Shown: positions 36,780 to 46,657, counted from the first letter of the stretch. The stretch is DNA of 64,000 nt from Terasakiella magnetica (GCA_902729415.1 CACVCF010000013.1:62001-126000), one strand, 5' to 3'. The notes: generated by a model not told the origin, from the sequence alone. Program-made: numbers and translations.

Positions 36780-37307
36780 ATGCTGCGCCGTTTGGGCAAA
36801 TACTTCCGCCGATTGGGACGAGACCGCAAGGGCTCGGTGACCCTGGAATTCGCGGTGGCGCTGCTGCCTTTCATGATCTTGCTGATGGGCACGTTCGAGC
36901 TGGGGCTGCTGATCTTCGAAAACTCGGTGGTTGAAGGCGCCACCCGCGAGGCCGCCCGCAAGGTGCGCACTGGCGCGGTGCAAAGCAACGCCGACCCCCT
37001 GGGCACCTTCCAGCAGGCATTCTGTACCGCTTTGTTCGGCATCTACACCTGCTCGGGCTTTTCCTACGATGTCCGCAGCTTCAGCGACTTTCCCGCCATC
37101 ACCCTGCCGCCGATCCAGTTCGACGCCCAGGGCAATCCCAGCAACGCGGTGTTCCAACCGGGCGGCGCGGGAACGGTTGTGACGGTCCGGGTGGTTCGCC
37201 GCCACACCTTCTTCACCCCCCTGATCGGCACCATGATGGGCGCCGGAACCAGCAACAGCCTTCCGGTCACCGCCACCGCCGTGCTGAAGACGGAGCCCTA
37301 CCAATGA
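36780..37307 (+). CDS. TadE-like pseudopilin
   Basis: 175 residues. N-terminal TadE motif KGSVTLEFAVALLPFMILLMGTFELGLLIFENSVVEGATREAAR (in parts): a short basic segment, a Glu in the hydrophobic start and one membrane helix, followed by a periplasmic domain containing two cysteines. TadE/TadF are minor pseudopilins processed by TadV. ATGA overlap with the next gene. Confidence 0.87.
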   Translation: MLRRLGKYFRRLGRDRKGSVTLEFAVALLPFMILLMGTFELGLLIFENSVVEGATREAARKVRTGAVQSNADPLGTFQQAFCTALFGIYTCSGFSYDVRSFSDFPAITLPPIQFDAQGNPSNAVFQPGGAGTVVTVRVVRRHTFFTPLIGTMMGAGTSNSLPVTATAVLKTEPYQ

Positions 37308-37846
37308 CCCCCCTCGCCCGCCTGCGCCGCTTATGGACCGAGACCAAGGGACTGGCAGCGGTGGAATTCGCCATCTTGATGCCGGTGATGGTCACCGCCA
37401 TGCTGGGGACGGTGGAAATCTCCAATGTGGTGAAGTCCTATTCCAAGGCGGTGTCGGCATCGCAGACCGTGGCCGACCTGGCCAGCCAGTCCAACACCCT
37501 GACCACGGCGCAATTGGACGCCATCGCCGTCGCCGCCCAGCGGGTTCTCGACCCCCTGTCTTCCACCAAGACCAATCTGGGTATCGACGTGGTCAGCGTC
37601 GGTTTCGACGCCCAAGGCAATCCCAGCCAGTTATGGCGCTATCAGTGGGGTGCCACTTCGGCGCCGTTATCGCTGAATGCGGCCAAGGGGCTGGGGGTGG
37701 CAGGCGACAGCGTGGTGATGGTGCGGCTTGGCTATATCTGCGTGCCCCTGCTGCACGAGATCGTGCCCTCCATCACCTTTACCGAGACCTCGGTCTCGCG
37801 CCCTCGGCTGGTCCGCAAGATCGCCCTTAATGGAGTGACGGGGTAG
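37304..37846 (+). CDS. TadE/TadF-like pseudopilin
   Basis: 180 residues. Same layout as the previous gene (KGLAAVEFAILMPVMVTAML, then a periplasmic domain), probably an ancient paralogue. The conserved Glu and single helix fit processing by a prepilin peptidase, though none is encoded here. The gene overlaps the preceding stop and ends two bases before the tadG-like start. Confidence 0.85.
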   Translation: MTPLARLRRLWTETKGLAAVEFAILMPVMVTAMLGTVEISNVVKSYSKAVSASQTVADLASQSNTLTTAQLDAIAVAAQRVLDPLSSTKTNLGIDVVSVGFDAQGNPSQLWRYQWGATSAPLSLNAAKGLGVAGDSVVMVRLGYICVPLLHEIVPSITFTETSVSRPRLVRKIALNGVTG

Positions 37847-37848
37847 CC

Positions 37849-39252
37849 ATGCGCACATACCGCCCAAACATCATCCGCCGGTTTCTCCGCAACGAGCGGG
37901 GCAACATCGCCATCATGTTCGCCGTCGGGCTGCTTCCCATCATGGCCACCATCGGCCTGGGAGTGGACGTAGCGCGGGCCTATGCGGTGAAAAGCCGCAT
38001 GGGCGCGGCGCTGGACGCCGCCGCCCTGGCAGTGGGGTCAAGCAGCGGCACCAATCTTCAACTTCAGGCGGTGGCACAGAAATTCTTCGACGCCAATTAC
38101 CCGCCTGGCACCCTGGGCGCCAGCCCCACCGTGGCGGTCACCGTCAATGGCGACACCATCTCGGCCCAGGCCCATAGCGCCGTCGCCACCGCTTTCATGG
38201 GGGTGTTGGGGATCAATCAGTTGAGCGTCCAGGCCACCAGCGTGGTCCAGCGCCAGATCGCCGGGCTGGAACTGGCCATGGTGCTCGACAACACCGGCTC
38301 CATGACCACCAACAACAACATCCAGGCGGTCCGTGACGCCGCCGCCGAGCTGACGGACATCCTGTTCGGCGGCCTGGCGGTGCATCCCAATCTCAAGATC
38401 GCCCTGGTGCCCTATTCGGCGGCGGTCAATCCCGGTTCGGTCGCGCCGTCGCTGATCACCACCGGCGACACCTACGCCCCCAACGACCTTCTCGGCTGGA
38501 AAGGCTGTGTCGTCGAACGGGCGGGAACCAATGGCACCGGCGACACCCCGGCTTCGACCGCAGCCTGGACCCGTTACAAGTGGCTGCCCGCCGTGGATAA
38601 TGTCTACGACGCCACCAAGTCCTCGACCGTGCTGGCCGATCCTTCCCACGGCAACGCCTCCACCGGCCCCAATCTGGGCTGTCCCACCCCCATCACGCCG
38701 CTGACCAATGTCAAGGCCACCCTAACCCCCGCCATCACCGCCATGCAGGCGTGGAGCCGGGGCGGCACCCTCAGCGATGTGGGCATGGCCTGGGGGTTGC
38801 GGGTGCTGTCACCAGAAGCCCCCTTTACCGAGGGCCTGCCCTGGAACACGCCGAAATGGAGCAAGGCTGCGATCTTGATGACTGATGGCGATAACCAGTT
38901 CTACAAACTGACCAGCACCGCGGGCAGCAACAAGGTCAACAGCGCGGTGAACTCGGATTATACCGCCTATGGCCGCCTGGACGAATTGGGCCGCATCGGC
39001 ACCACCAACGCCACCACCGCCAAGACTACCATCAACACCCGGCTGACCTCGGTGTGCAACGCCATGAAGGCCAAGGGGATCATCGTCTATACGGTGACCT
39101 TCACCTCGGGCATCAATCAGGCCACCAAGGACATCTACAAGAGCTGCGCCACCGACACATCCAAGTATTTCGACTCCCCCAGCCAGGACGAGCTGAAATC
39201 CGCCTTCCGCGCCATCGCCACCAGCCTCAGCAATCTGCGGCTGACCCAGTGA
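37849..39252 (+). CDS. TadG-like protein with von Willebrand factor A domain
   Basis: 467 residues. N-terminal Tad domain with one helix (RGNIAIMFAVGLLPIMATIGLGVDVARAYAVK, in parts), then a vWA domain whose metal site is DNTGSM (MIDAS DxTxS type) with MTDGDNQFY further on. The product is anchored and periplasmic. TadG-type proteins help fix Tad pili or adhesins to the envelope. Last gene of the set; no ATPase, platform or secretin genes follow. Confidence 0.87.
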   Translation: MRTYRPNIIRRFLRNERGNIAIMFAVGLLPIMATIGLGVDVARAYAVKSRMGAALDAAALAVGSSSGTNLQLQAVAQKFFDANYPPGTLGASPTVAVTVNGDTISAQAHSAVATAFMGVLGINQLSVQATSVVQRQIAGLELAMVLDNTGSMTTNNNIQAVRDAAAELTDILFGGLAVHPNLKIALVPYSAAVNPGSVAPSLITTGDTYAPNDLLGWKGCVVERAGTNGTGDTPASTAAWTRYKWLPAVDNVYDATKSSTVLADPSHGNASTGPNLGCPTPITPLTNVKATLTPAITAMQAWSRGGTLSDVGMAWGLRVLSPEAPFTEGLPWNTPKWSKAAILMTDGDNQFYKLTSTAGSNKVNSAVNSDYTAYGRLDELGRIGTTNATTAKTTINTRLTSVCNAMKAKGIIVYTVTFTSGINQATKDIYKSCATDTSKYFDSPSQDELKSAFRAIATSLSNLRLTQ

Positions 39253-39265
39253 CCCGAACAGGTTT

Positions 39266-40648
39266 CTACAGCTTGAACACCGTCCGCAGGCCCAGCACCG
39301 CCGCATCGGGAATGGGGGTGTTGGGACGGTTGGGCAGGACAGCATTACCACCGGGATGGAAGATGTACTGGGCATCGGGGACGATGGTCCACCACGGCGT
39401 CAGGGCATAGCGATAGGTCAGTTCCAGTGCCGCCTCGAAATCATGGTCGGGAGCGGTGGCGGTGCCAAAGCGGCGGGAATCGCTGTCGCGGGCGGCCAAG
39501 GCCGAGCTCATGCGGCCAAAGGCAAAGCCCAGGGCGGCGACGTCGTCGTCGCGGCCCTCGAACGGCCCCTTGAAGCTGAGGCCGGTATCAAAGGCATAGG
39601 GCAACTGGTTGCGATCCTCGGGCAAAAGAGTGCCGCGCAGAAACATGGACAGGCCGCCATCGACGCTGCCCTCGGTCTTCCACAGCATCTGATCCATGAC
39701 GCCGTAAAGCGCCCAATTGCCGCGATAGGTCTTGGCATTACCGCTGCTGGCGTTGCTGCCCAGCGACACCCCGGCAAGATCATAGCGCTGGTCGGTGGCG
39801 CGGCCATTGTAGTACCAGCCGCCCAGCTTGAACATGGCGGGCAGGCCTTTGGCATCCTTATCCTGATTGACGCCGAAATCCACTTCACCGAACCACACCG
39901 GCGGCTGGTCAACCCGGATATCGACGCCGCTGCGGTTGCGCTTCTGGGCATCGCCGCCGAAATTGGTGCCGGGTGCGACATTACCGGTGAAAACGCCGGT
40001 CAGAACAGCCAATTGCTCGGTGGCCTGGACCTTGAGGCGGGCACCGGCATTGGCGACGGGATAGCCGCTGCCGCCGCTGGGCATATTGGCGGAAAAGCCT
40101 ACCGGCCAGCCAAAGGCGCCATTCATAAGATAGGCGGCATTGGTGCTGACGAAGAACTCTTCCTGCATGGGAATCTGACCGGCCCGCAACGACACCATGT
40201 CGTCGAGGATGCTTTGCTGCAGCCACAAGGAATAAAGCCGGGTGGCGGGAGCGGCCTCGATATCGCGGACGGTCATCAGATTGGCGCCCAGGAAATTGGC
40301 ACTGAGCTGGCGACCGTCGATGTGAAAGCCGGTGACGTGGAACAGGCCGCCCTTCCAGCCCACCGCCTTTTCCAGGTCGGCATCGACATCCACCTGCAAC
40401 AGCGATTCGGCGATGGCCCGGCGGCGCAAACCGCCCGAGACATTGCCCAGGGTCTCCGCGGTATAGGTAGCGGTAACCTTGATACCCTTATCGGCCAGAT
40501 CCGTGCGCAGGCCGCCCCATTCACCGGTCAGGGTTTCGCGCTCCCACAGGCCCTTTTCCTCGGCGGCATCTTCGGCCACAGCAGGAAGAGCGACGGCGAG
40601 GGCCAGACAGCCCGACAGCAGGGAGAGGGTAAGCGGACGGGGCATCAT
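39266..40648 (-). CDS. OprB-family carbohydrate porin
   Basis: 460 residues with signal peptide (MMPRPLTLSLLSGCLALAVALPAVA, cleaved near 24). The mature part starts with WERETLTGEWGGLRTDLADKGI, the hallmark of OprB porins, and consists of alternating beta strands ending in a C-terminal LRTVFKL strand with hydrophobic residues. Outer-membrane sugar-selective channel in Pseudomonas; substrate here unknown. Convergent with tadG (13 bases apart). Confidence 0.88.
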   Translation of the reverse strand: MMPRPLTLSLLSGCLALAVALPAVAEDAAEEKGLWERETLTGEWGGLRTDLADKGIKVTATYTAETLGNVSGGLRRRAIAESLLQVDVDADLEKAVGWKGGLFHVTGFHIDGRQLSANFLGANLMTVRDIEAAPATRLYSLWLQQSILDDMVSLRAGQIPMQEEFFVSTNAAYLMNGAFGWPVGFSANMPSGGSGYPVANAGARLKVQATEQLAVLTGVFTGNVAPGTNFGGDAQKRNRSGVDIRVDQPPVWFGEVDFGVNQDKDAKGLPAMFKLGGWYYNGRATDQRYDLAGVSLGSNASSGNAKTYRGNWALYGVMDQMLWKTEGSVDGGLSMFLRGTLLPEDRNQLPYAFDTGLSFKGPFEGRDDDVAALGFAFGRMSSALAARDSDSRRFGTATAPDHDFEAALELTYRYALTPWWTIVPDAQYIFHPGGNAVLPNRPNTPIPDAAVLGLRTVFKL

Positions 40649-40766
40649 GGAAAACCTCGTTATTGCGAGTCGATATCACAAACAGAGTAATAGTGAAATT
40701 TTCACCACCCAGCAATCCCAGCCCAACGGTCATGCCCATTGGGCGAGGACAGCGTAAAGATAGGGG

Positions 40767-41468
40767 TCAGGAAGCGAATATATCCTTAATCTCGGCATCC
40801 GAAAGAAACCGCCATTTCCCCGAATCCAACCCACCCAGTCCCAGTGTGCCCACTGCCGAGCGATGCAGGCTTTCCACATGATTGCCGGCGGCGGCGAACA
40901 TGCGTTTGACTTGATGATAGCGGCCTTCGACGATGGTGATCCGGGCGCTGTTTGGCCCCAGCACCTCCATCCGCGCCGGGGCCAGGGGCGTGGTCTCCGA
41001 GCGCAGGATCAAGGTGCCGCTGGCGAACAGCGCCGCCTCGCCGCCGTCGAGCGGCCGGGCCAGGGTGACGTCATAGGTCTTGGGCACATGGCTGCGCGGC
41101 GCGGTGATACGGTGCAGCAGCTTGCCGTCATCGGTCAGCAGCAGCAGGCCGGTGCTGTCGCGGTCCAGTCGCCCTACCGGCGCCACCACCGGCGAGCGCT
41201 GGAGAAAGCGCTCGGGCAGCAGCTCGTAGACGATGCGGCCGGGATCGGAGGTCGAGCAGGTATAGCCCACCGGCTTGTTGAGCATCAGCACCAGACCGGC
41301 GGGCGGGTCCAGGGGCTCGCCATCCAGGCGGATATCTTGGTGGGCGGCACTGGTCTCCTGGGTCAAGACCGTCCCGTCGGCCAGGGTGAGGCGGCCGTCG
41401 CGGATCATGCGCCGGACCTCCTTCTGGCTGGCATAGCCCAGGTTGGCGATAAGTTTGACCAGCCTCAT
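40767..41468 (-). CDS. rsuA: RsuA-family 16S rRNA pseudouridine synthase
   Basis: 233 residues. N-terminal S4 RNA-binding domain (1-50), then the RsuA/RluB/E/F catalytic core with Asp102 in GRLDRDSTGLLLLTDDG and the end motif GRYHQVKRMFAAAGNHVESLHR. The length and S4 domain suit RsuA (pseudouridine 516 in 16S rRNA), but RluE- or RluF-type targets cannot be excluded. Its ATG overlaps the stop of the rsmC-like gene. Confidence 0.88.
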   Translation of the reverse strand: MRLVKLIANLGYASQKEVRRMIRDGRLTLADGTVLTQETSAAHQDIRLDGEPLDPPAGLVLMLNKPVGYTCSTSDPGRIVYELLPERFLQRSPVVAPVGRLDRDSTGLLLLTDDGKLLHRITAPRSHVPKTYDVTLARPLDGGEAALFASGTLILRSETTPLAPARMEVLGPNSARITIVEGRYHQVKRMFAAAGNHVESLHRSAVGTLGLGGLDSGKWRFLSDAEIKDIFAS

Positions 41469-42520
41469 GGCGCGACCCGGTCGTGGCGGTTGCTGGCGAG
41501 GAAGACCTTATAGCCCCCGGCCAGCTTGACCAGATCGACCTCGCGGAAGCGGCGGCGCAGCTCGGCCTCATAGGGCAGGTGCTGGTTGGCCACCATCAGG
41601 AACTTGCCCCGGCGGCGGATGGACTTCCAGGCGGCGGCGATGAAGGCCCGGCCGATGGCGGGGTCGGCCCGCCCTCCCTCGTGGAAGGGGGGATTGCTGA
41701 TGATCCAGTCATAGGGCGCCACCTCGGGCAGCCCGGCGCAGACGTCTTGCCAGGAATAGCTGGCGCAGGCGGCCTTTTCGGGGGCAAGGCACCCGATATT
41801 GGTCCGTGCGTCGCCCAAAGCGGCTGCCTCGGCCTCGTACAAATCGATGCCGGTGATCTCGGGGCAACGGCGCATTGCCTGGACGCTGAGATAGCCCCAG
41901 CCAGCCCCCAGATCGGCGACCCGGCCCGCCATGGCCGCGGGCAGGCACTCGGCCAGCAGCGCCGAACCGGGATCGGCATGCTCGGGACTGAAACATCCGG
42001 CGCGGGCGACGAAGCCGCTGTCGCCCACGGGCTGGGCCTCGCCCGCCGCCAGCCATTGCCGCAGGGTCTCGGGCAGGGGCGCATCACCCTCGGGGCGGCG
42101 CAGCCAGAAGGTGCGCGCCTGATGCTTGGAAAGATGGTCCAGCAGCCCCACCTCGCGCTCGACCTCACGCTCCTGACTGCCTGCGCCCAGGGCATTGGCG
42201 CCCGAACACACCAGCAGGCCGCCCGGTTCCAGCAGCCCCCAGGCGCGGGCGATGTTGGCGCGGTTCTCGGCCTTGTGCTTGGTCAGCAGCACCAGCCCGG
42301 CGGGAAAGCGTCCTTCCAACCGCGCCACCGCCTGATAGCCCGCTTTGGTCAAGCGGTCACAGACCGGCTTGAACCCCTGCTCGCACACCAGCCGTGCCCG
42401 CCAGGGGCCGTCGAAGGCGTCGGAGGGCTCGGCCCGCATCAGGAAAGCCCGCTCAGGCAGGGGCAAAAGCTCCTTCTCGAAGGGCAGCATCAAGGCGTGG
42501 ATGTGATTGGCGTCGCTCAT
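41465..42520 (-). CDS. rsmC: RsmC-like rRNA guanine-N2 methyltransferase
   Basis: 351 residues. Two methyltransferase-like halves as in RsmC: a degenerate N-terminal domain and a C-terminal MTS domain with the SAM loop DLGAGWGYLS (203-212) and catalytic NPPFHEGG (276-283). RsmC methylates G1207 of 16S rRNA. Upstream partner of the pseudouridine synthase gene (ATGA overlap), a plausible small-subunit rRNA modification pair. Confidence 0.87.
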   Translation of the reverse strand: MSDANHIHALMLPFEKELLPLPERAFLMRAEPSDAFDGPWRARLVCEQGFKPVCDRLTKAGYQAVARLEGRFPAGLVLLTKHKAENRANIARAWGLLEPGGLLVCSGANALGAGSQEREVEREVGLLDHLSKHQARTFWLRRPEGDAPLPETLRQWLAAGEAQPVGDSGFVARAGCFSPEHADPGSALLAECLPAAMAGRVADLGAGWGYLSVQAMRRCPEITGIDLYEAEAAALGDARTNIGCLAPEKAACASYSWQDVCAGLPEVAPYDWIISNPPFHEGGRADPAIGRAFIAAAWKSIRRRGKFLMVANQHLPYEAELRRRFREVDLVKLAGGYKVFLASNRHDRVAP

Positions 42521-42570
42521 GGCGGCGGGTGTATCACGGCGGCGCCTGGGCCGCCAGGGCAGGCCCGCAA

Positions 42571-42603
42571 CAAAAAGGCCCCCGCGTCATCCGCGGGGGC
42601 CTT
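42571..42603 (-). terminator. Strong terminator of the Bax-inhibitor-1 gene
   Basis: Perfect 12-base stem AAGGCCCCCGCG (42575-42586) / CGCGGGGGCCTT (42592-42603) with loop TCATC; on the minus strand it is followed by TTTTTG. It lies 26 bases beyond the gene's stop. Confidence 0.9.
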
Positions 42604-42628
42604 GATGCAAAGACGCCAGACCGGAGGA

Positions 42629-43351
42629 TCAATCGTCGCGGCGCACGCCCATGATCTGCAGCAGGAACATGAACAGGTTGATGAAGTCCATGTAGAGGGT
42701 CAGAGCCCCCAGCACCGCCTTCTTCGAGGCGGTGTCGGCATCGTCGGCTTCCCAGTACATTTCCTTGACCTTCTGGGTGTCGTAGGCGGTCAGACCAGCG
42801 AAGATCAGCACGCCCGCCGCCGACATGACGAAGTGCAGCATCGAGCTTTGCAGGAACATGTTGACCAGACCGGCGATCAGCAGGCCCCACACGCCCATGA
42901 TCAGGAAGGTGCCAAAGCCCGACAGATCCTTCTTGGTGGTGTAGCCGTAAAGGCTGAGACCGGCGAAGGCGGCGGCCGAGATGAAGAACACCCGCGCCAC
43001 CGAAGCGCCGGTGAACACCAGGAACACCGACGCCATGGAGGCGCCCATCAGCCCGGCATAGACCCAGAACAGGGTCGAAAGCGTCGAGGGCTGCATGGTG
43101 TCGAGCTTGGCGCCGATGAAGAACACCAGTCCCAGGGGGGCCAGCATGATCACCCACTTCAAGGGGGTGCCGAAGATCATCTGGGTCATGACCGGGCTGG
43201 ACGCCACCAGTAGCGCGATGATGCCGGTCAGCGCCAGGCCGGAAGCCATGTAATTGTAGACACGCAGCATGTACTGCCGCAGGCCCACATCGATCTGCGC
43301 CGCCTCCGCCTGGGCGACATTCATGTATCTGCGGTCGGGTCCGAAAGCCAT
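42629..43351 (-). CDS. Bax inhibitor-1/YccA family membrane protein
   Basis: 240 residues from the ATG at 43351, seven bases after AGAGG; an ATG at 43357 is too close to that site. Seven hydrophobic segments and the C-terminal BI-1 signature region (GALTLYMDFINLFMFLLQIMGVRRDD, in parts). Bacterial relatives include YccA, which modulates FtsH, and YetJ, a pH-sensitive calcium leak channel. No role can be assigned from context. Monocistronic, with its own terminator. Confidence 0.92.
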   Translation of the reverse strand: MAFGPDRRYMNVAQAEAAQIDVGLRQYMLRVYNYMASGLALTGIIALLVASSPVMTQMIFGTPLKWVIMLAPLGLVFFIGAKLDTMQPSTLSTLFWVYAGLMGASMASVFLVFTGASVARVFFISAAAFAGLSLYGYTTKKDLSGFGTFLIMGVWGLLIAGLVNMFLQSSMLHFVMSAAGVLIFAGLTAYDTQKVKEMYWEADDADTASKKAVLGALTLYMDFINLFMFLLQIMGVRRDD

Positions 43352-43439
43352 TGTCATTCCTCTGACTGGTCCGGTTGAAACTCCTTCCAATATGGAGGAG
43401 TTCAGGACGGAATCAAGTTACCCGTTGTTTATAGTGAAG

Positions 43440-45971
43440 TCACTCGTTGCGCAGCAGCGGCGCCGCCTTGACCCGCATGGCCCGCCACGTCCCGGCAAAG
43501 CCCGCCAGCAGGCTGGCGGAGACGCACAGCCCCAGGGTCAAGACGGTGATGCCGGGCAGGAACACCCACTCGGCCTTCATGACGTGCAGCAAGATGGCCC
43601 GCGCCGCCACCGAACCGACCACCGCCGCCGCCAGCCCGGTCAAAAGGCCGATGACGGCGAATTCGGCCAGATAGGCCCGCCACACCTGCCGTCCGGTGGC
43701 GCCCAGCACCTTCAGCACCACCGCATCCCACACCCGGCGGCGATGGCCCGCCATCACCGCGCCCGCCAGGACCATGGCGCCCGCCGCCAGGGTGACGGCC
43801 CCGGCGATGCGCACCGCCAGATCGGCCTCGGCGATGAGGCCGCGCACCGCCTCCAGCGCCTCCTTGACCCGGATGGACGACACATTGGGCAAGCGGTCGG
43901 TCACCGCCTTTTCCACCGCAGCATCCAGGCCGGGGGCGGCGTGCAGGGTGGCGATGAAGGTGTGGGGGGCGCCGTCCAGGCTGCCCGGCGACAGCAAAAA
44001 GGCAAAGTTCATGGACAGGCTCGACCAGTCGATCTCGCGCAGGGACGCCACGGTAACCTCGATCTCGCGGCCCAGTACATTGATACCGAGGCGGTCTCCG
44101 ACCTTCAGGCCAAAGCCCTTGGCCACGGCGGCATCCACCGAGGCCAAGGGCGGCCCCCGGTACTCAGGCGGCCACCATGTCCCCGCCACCAGCCGGGTGC
44201 CCTTGGGCTCGGCTCCGGCGGTGGACAGGCCACGGTCGCCGCGCGCCGCCCATTCCGCCTCAGGCGCGATCTTGGCGGTGCCGATGGGCACGCCGCCAAT
44301 GGCGGAGATACGCCCCCGCACCATGGCGGCTTTATCCAGTCGGGCAGTGGGGTCGGCGCCATGGGCGGCCTCATCCAGCGCCGCCACCTGATCGGGCTGG
44401 ACGTCGATGAAATAGAAGGACGGAGCCTGGGCGGGCAGGCGCTCGCCAAACTGTGCCGCCAGATTGCCCTCGACCAGGGCGATGGTCACCAGCACCGTCA
44501 ACCCCAGGCCCAAGGACAGCACCATACCCACCACCGCCGAGCCGGGACGGTGCAGATTGGCCAAAGCCAGCCGCCAGGTGGGGCCGATGACCCGGCCATG
44601 ACGCGCCGACAGCCCCGCAGCACCCCGCGCCAATCCCCAGGCCAGCAGGCGGAACAGGCCGAGAGTGGCAGCGGATGCGGCCACGAACCACGCCGCCAAG
44701 GGTCGGTTGGCGGCAGACCCCACCGCCAAGGCGGCCAGAGCCAGTACCGCGACCGCCAGCACCGCCACAGCACCCGCACCGGGACGCCCGCCCTCGGCCA
44801 CGGCGAGGCGACGGAACAATTGGGCGGCGGAGACCGAGCGGGCGCGGGCCAGCGGCCACAGGGTGAAGACCAGGGCGGACAAAGCGCCGAATCCGGCGGC
44901 CACCAGCAGCGGGCGGGGATAAAGGCCCGAGCGGACGGGCAGCGGCAGAGCCTCGCCCGCCACATTCACCACCACCGGCACCACCGCCGCGCCGAGGGCG
45001 AGCCCCAGGGCGATACCGGCCAGGGATAACAGCCCCACCAGCAGGAAATAAATGGCAAAAATCAGCCGCGCCGGAGCCCCCAGGCCCTTCAGAATGGCGA
45101 TGGTGGCGATCTTGCCGTCAAGATAGGCCTTGACCGCGTTGGCGATGCCGATCCCGCCCACCAGCAGCGCCGTCAGCCCCACCAGGGTCAGGAACGAGGC
45201 CAGGGTGTCGAGAAACCGTCCCACACCCGGTGCGGCATCGCTGCTGTCACGCACCTGCCAGGGGGCGTCGGGAAAACGCGCCGCCAGAAGGGATTTCGCC
45301 TCCGCCGGTCCAAGACCGCCGGTCAGCACCAGCCGGACGGTATAGCGGATCAGGCTGCCGGGCTGGATCAGGCCGGTGACGGCCATGGCATCCTTGGCCA
45401 CCATCAGACGCGGCCCGAAGGCCATGGCGGTGGCTGCCCGGTCGGGCTCCTTGACGATGATGGCGCGGATTTCGAATTCGCCATCCCCCACCCGCACCCG
45501 CGCGCCCACCGCGAGACCCAAACGATCAAGCAGATTGGCTTCGGCCACCGCCCCCCAGACGCCGTCGCGCCGCGCCAGGGCCGTGGCAAGATCAAGGGCG
45601 GGAGTCAGGATCAAGGCCCCCACCAGAGGATAGGCGCCATCGACGCCCTTCAACTCCACCAGGGCTCGGTCACGGTTGCCATCCACCAACGCCATGGCCC
45701 GCATTTCGACACCCTCGGTCAGATTGCCAAGGCCGCTTAAGCCCTGCCTCTGCTCGGGGCTCGGTGGGGCGTGGCTTTGGCGCAGATCGATGTCGCCACC
45801 GAGAAGGGCGCGGGCGTCGTGCTTCAAGGCCACGTCAAAGCCGGTCCGCAGCGACCCGGCAGCGGCGATGGCCGCCACCCCCAAGGCCAGACAGGCCACC
45901 AGGATACGAAAGCCCTTGAGGCCGCCGCGCAGTTCGCGCCGGGCGAAAGTGACGGCGAGACGCAAAGTCAT
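43440..45971 (-). CDS. ybbP: YbbP-type ABC transporter permease (FtsX domains)
   Basis: 843 residues with about ten membrane helices and two FtsX/MacB_PCD-type permease units, each preceded by a large periplasmic domain, the E. coli YbbP layout. The ATPase gene overlaps it (ATGA). YbbAP has been proposed to extrude or extract lipidic or hydrophobic compounds. Divergent tesA on the other side is the same neighbourhood as in E. coli, which supports the family call and suggests a shared role in lipid or ester handling. Confidence 0.9.
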   Translation of the reverse strand: MTLRLAVTFARRELRGGLKGFRILVACLALGVAAIAAAGSLRTGFDVALKHDARALLGGDIDLRQSHAPPSPEQRQGLSGLGNLTEGVEMRAMALVDGNRDRALVELKGVDGAYPLVGALILTPALDLATALARRDGVWGAVAEANLLDRLGLAVGARVRVGDGEFEIRAIIVKEPDRAATAMAFGPRLMVAKDAMAVTGLIQPGSLIRYTVRLVLTGGLGPAEAKSLLAARFPDAPWQVRDSSDAAPGVGRFLDTLASFLTLVGLTALLVGGIGIANAVKAYLDGKIATIAILKGLGAPARLIFAIYFLLVGLLSLAGIALGLALGAAVVPVVVNVAGEALPLPVRSGLYPRPLLVAAGFGALSALVFTLWPLARARSVSAAQLFRRLAVAEGGRPGAGAVAVLAVAVLALAALAVGSAANRPLAAWFVAASAATLGLFRLLAWGLARGAAGLSARHGRVIGPTWRLALANLHRPGSAVVGMVLSLGLGLTVLVTIALVEGNLAAQFGERLPAQAPSFYFIDVQPDQVAALDEAAHGADPTARLDKAAMVRGRISAIGGVPIGTAKIAPEAEWAARGDRGLSTAGAEPKGTRLVAGTWWPPEYRGPPLASVDAAVAKGFGLKVGDRLGINVLGREIEVTVASLREIDWSSLSMNFAFLLSPGSLDGAPHTFIATLHAAPGLDAAVEKAVTDRLPNVSSIRVKEALEAVRGLIAEADLAVRIAGAVTLAAGAMVLAGAVMAGHRRRVWDAVVLKVLGATGRQVWRAYLAEFAVIGLLTGLAAAVVGSVAARAILLHVMKAEWVFLPGITVLTLGLCVSASLLAGFAGTWRAMRVKAAPLLRNE

Positions 45972-46657
45972 GACACTACACGCCCATCCTCGACCCGCAC
46001 CCGCCGCTGACAGCGCGCCGCCAAGACATCGTCATGGGTGACCAGTACCAAGGTGGTGCCCGCCTGGGCGTTCAGCTCGAACAGCAGGTCGATGACGGCA
46101 CGGCCAGTGGCGCCGTCCAGATTGCCGGTGGGTTCGTCGGCCAAAAGCAGCCGGGGCCGCATGACGAAGGCCCGCGCCAGGGCGACCCGCTGCTGCTCGC
46201 CGCCCGAAAGCTGGCCGGGGGCATGGCCGAGGCGATGACCGAGGCCGACGCGGTGCAATTCCGCCTCAGCGCGGGTAAAGGCGTCGGGGCGCCCCGCCAG
46301 CTCCAGCGGCACCGCCACGTTTTCCAGGGCGCTCATGGTTGGAATCAGGTGAAAGGACTGAAAGACGATGCCAACATGGTCGCGGCGGAAACGGGCGAGG
46401 GCATCCTCGTCCATCGTGCCCAGATCAGCCCCCGCCACCTGGGCGCGGCCCGAACTGGGGCGTTCCAGCCCGGCCATGACCATCAGCAAGGTGGACTTGC
46501 CCGACCCTGACGGCCCCACCACGCCCAGGGTCTCACCCGCCGCCACCTCCAGGTCGATGCCACGGAGAATATTGACCTCGCCCGCCGTACTCGCCAAGTT
46601 GAGGTGAAGGGCGGCCAGGCAAACCATGGGCTGGCCGGTGACAAGAGGCTCGGACAT
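45968..46657 (-). CDS. ybbA: YbbA-type ABC transporter ATPase
   Basis: 229 residues. Walker A GPSGSGKSTLL, signature LSGGEQQRVALARA, Walker B LLLADEPTGNLD, and switch His in VTHDD. LolD/MacB-like subgroup that pairs with FtsX-type permeases. The ATG at 46657 shares the CATG tetramer with the tesA start on the opposite strand; an ATG at 46627 is an alternative, and neither has a good ribosome-binding site. Confidence 0.92.
   Translation of the reverse strand: MSEPLVTGQPMVCLAALHLNLASTAGEVNILRGIDLEVAAGETLGVVGPSGSGKSTLLMVMAGLERPSSGRAQVAGADLGTMDEDALARFRRDHVGIVFQSFHLIPTMSALENVAVPLELAGRPDAFTRAEAELHRVGLGHRLGHAPGQLSGGEQQRVALARAFVMRPRLLLADEPTGNLDGATGRAVIDLLFELNAQAGTTLVLVTHDDVLAARCQRRVRVEDGRVVS

Noticed and set aside
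43269..45029. 586-codon open frame antisense to ybbP and the Bax-inhibitor gene
   Set aside because: Spans two well-supported genes on the other strand; composition is Gly/Gln/His-rich shadow sequence.
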